A stretch of 64,000 nt of DNA, taken from NCBI RefSeq assembly GCF_015687175.1, contig NZ_JADPQG010000001.1, positions 434,001-498,000 on the forward strand, in the 5' to 3' direction. Under the pieces are notes generated by a model. That model worked only from the letters and a program-made list of their open reading frames with translations, did no database searches and was not told the origin of the DNA. Of the stretch, positions 62,942 to 64,000 are shown piece by piece. The translations under genes were made by a program, and so were the position numbers. How positions within the stretch are numbered: the first letter of the stretch is position 1; every line of letters begins with the position of its first letter. The DNA comes from Reinekea sp. G2M2-21 (GTDB taxonomy: Bacteria > Pseudomonadota > Gammaproteobacteria > Pseudomonadales > Natronospirillaceae).

Positions 62942-64000
62942 ATGATTAATTCCATTATAGGATTGTTGCTGGCACTCGGCATTTTGGTGACGGTGCATGA
63001 ATTCGGTCACTTCTGGGTTGCCCGTAAATGTGGCGTGAAGGTACTCCGTTTTTCAGTTGGCTTTGGTGCGCCCATATGGCGTCGCATGGACAAACACGGC
63101 ACGGAATTTGTAGTCGCCTGGATCCCCTTGGGTGGGTACGTGAAAATGCTCGATGAGCGCGAAGGCGATGTCCCTGACGATCAGTTGTCGCAAGCGTTTA
63201 CTCGTAAAGCACCCTGGCAGAAAATTGCCATTGCCCTGGCCGGACCCTTGGCTAATTTTCTGTTCGCGATTACCGCATTCAGTTTGATGCATATGGTCGG
63301 TACAACCACGCTGGCTCCGATAGTGGATCAGCCTGAAGCAGGCTCTGTCGCTGCCGCAGAAGGCATTCAGCGCGGCGATCGAATTTTATCTGTCGATGGT
63401 GAGGCTATACAGAGCTTTTCCGACCTCGGTTTGGCGTTGGCCGCTCGGGTCGGCGACAGTGGGGTTATCGGAATCGAATTCGACAGAAACGGTTTACGTC
63501 AATCGGTTCAGTTGCCGGTCGACAGCTGGCTGTCTTCGGCTCAGTCGCCCAATCCGATCGGCGATCTTGGTTTGTACCCCAAGCTGCCCCCCGTTATGGC
63601 CGCAATTGGCGGCTTAGAATCGGAAGGTGCCGCAGCTCAATCCGGAATGAAGGTGGGTGATTTGGTTACTCGTGCAGGCGGGCAATCCGTATCCGCTTGG
63701 GAGCAATGGGTTGACTTTGTGCGGGCTCATCCCGATATGCCTCTTGATATTGTTGTGCTGCGCGATCAGCAGACGTTGAATCTTACATTGACGCCGGCCG
63801 CAAAAACGCTCGAAGACGGATCTGTTATCGGTTATGTGGGCGCCGCAGCACAGCAGCCCTCCTGGCCTGAGGAACAACTCACGACGATTCGTTACTGGCC
63901 CTTACAGGCCATCGTCAAAGGTGTCGATGATACGCGCAACATGGTGGTGCTCAGCTACCAGATGTTGTGGAAAATGGTGTCAGGGAAAGTATCTCTGAAG
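62942..64000 (+). CDS. rseP: Site-2 protease RseP, partial at the window end
   Basis: 353 codons of about 450 visible, ATG 62942. Zinc motif VHEFGHF near residue 20, two PDZ domains about 115-195 and 200-290 (AAEGIQRGDRILSVDGEAI; AAQSGMKVGDLVTRAGG). Cuts RseA to release sigma E. The C-terminal LDG zinc site lies outside the window. Confidence 0.97.
   Translation, partial: MINSIIGLLLALGILVTVHEFGHFWVARKCGVKVLRFSVGFGAPIWRRMDKHGTEFVVAWIPLGGYVKMLDEREGDVPDDQLSQAFTRKAPWQKIAIALAGPLANFLFAITAFSLMHMVGTTTLAPIVDQPEAGSVAAAEGIQRGDRILSVDGEAIQSFSDLGLALAARVGDSGVIGIEFDRNGLRQSVQLPVDSWLSSAQSPNPIGDLGLYPKLPPVMAAIGGLESEGAAAQSGMKVGDLVTRAGGQSVSAWEQWVDFVRAHPDMPLDIVVLRDQQTLNLTLTPAAKTLEDGSVIGYVGAAAQQPSWPEEQLTTIRYWPLQAIVKGVDDTRNMVVLSYQMLWKMVSGKVSLK

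Noticed and set aside
1-64000. tRNA or rRNA genes
   Set aside because: No cloverleaf or rRNA-like sequence was noticed on either strand; a tRNAscan or Infernal run would settle it.

Overview
The window is a 64 kb piece of a gammaproteobacterial chromosome. The core gene orders are typical of that class: rpsB-tsf with frr-uppS-cdsA-dxr-rseP; map-glnD-dapC-arsC-dapD on the opposite strand; scpA-scpB-rluB; and a TIGR04211-type SH3 gene. Mobile-cassette content and a polygalactosaminidase-like lipoprotein point to a marine or aquatic, possibly Oceanospirillales-like organism. That placement is inference; no rRNA or tRNA gene is present to confirm it.

Layout. 1-6540: 5' part of cysS, a two-domain QueD-like gene, a cobalamin lower-ligand operon (cobU-cobT-cobS-cobC, minus strand), then a plus-strand cluster of a small ORF, GrpB-family, FosA-like and SDR genes. 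6540-8230: two orphan genes (one a RadC/MPN-like protein with an altered metal motif) and a REP/REPIN-like palindrome cluster. 8230-14870: an integron-type cassette array without integrase. It holds single plus-strand genes (unknown, GFA family, DUF6348-like, HNH, membrane protein, an eCIS/polymorphic-toxin-like protein, a Cys-rich protein, a lipoprotein), each followed by an attC-like structured spacer. 15250-21290: a GH114 lipoprotein, a 269 bp MITE, a two-component system, an epoxide hydrolase with divergent WYL regulator. 21350-28412: a broken gntR copy and an inserted CDF transporter gene, then the Entner-Doudoroff/gluconate operon gntK-edd-eda-gntR with GntR-type operators and a divergent PuuA-like gamma-glutamylpolyamine synthetase. 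28806-33440: a DUF4382-like lipoprotein, an IS5-family element with a nonsense-mutated transposase, and a second, degraded attC-type cassette cluster (DUF6985-like, membrane protein, frameshifted DUF4440-like, LysE-family exporter). 33600-37500: DUF1127-LysE pair divergent from a MocR regulator, and an NHL-repeat lipoprotein. 37732-64000: housekeeping genes (greB, mnmC, YciI, PHP, YciO, scpAB, rluB, HI0933-type oxidoreductase, esterase, dapD, arsC-like, dapC, glnD, map, rpsB, tsf, frr, uppS, cdsA, dxr, rseP).

The most unusual points are: (i) the two integrase-less attC cassette clusters, one of which carries a gene with the N-terminal DNRPEAVAQ leader seen on effector/toxin proteins of extracellular contractile injection systems; (ii) a MITE lying exactly at the overlapping TTAA stop codons of two convergent genes; (iii) absence of pyrH between tsf and frr; (iv) a diverged partial gntR copy flanking a cation transporter; (v) long acidic extensions on both ScpA and ScpB.
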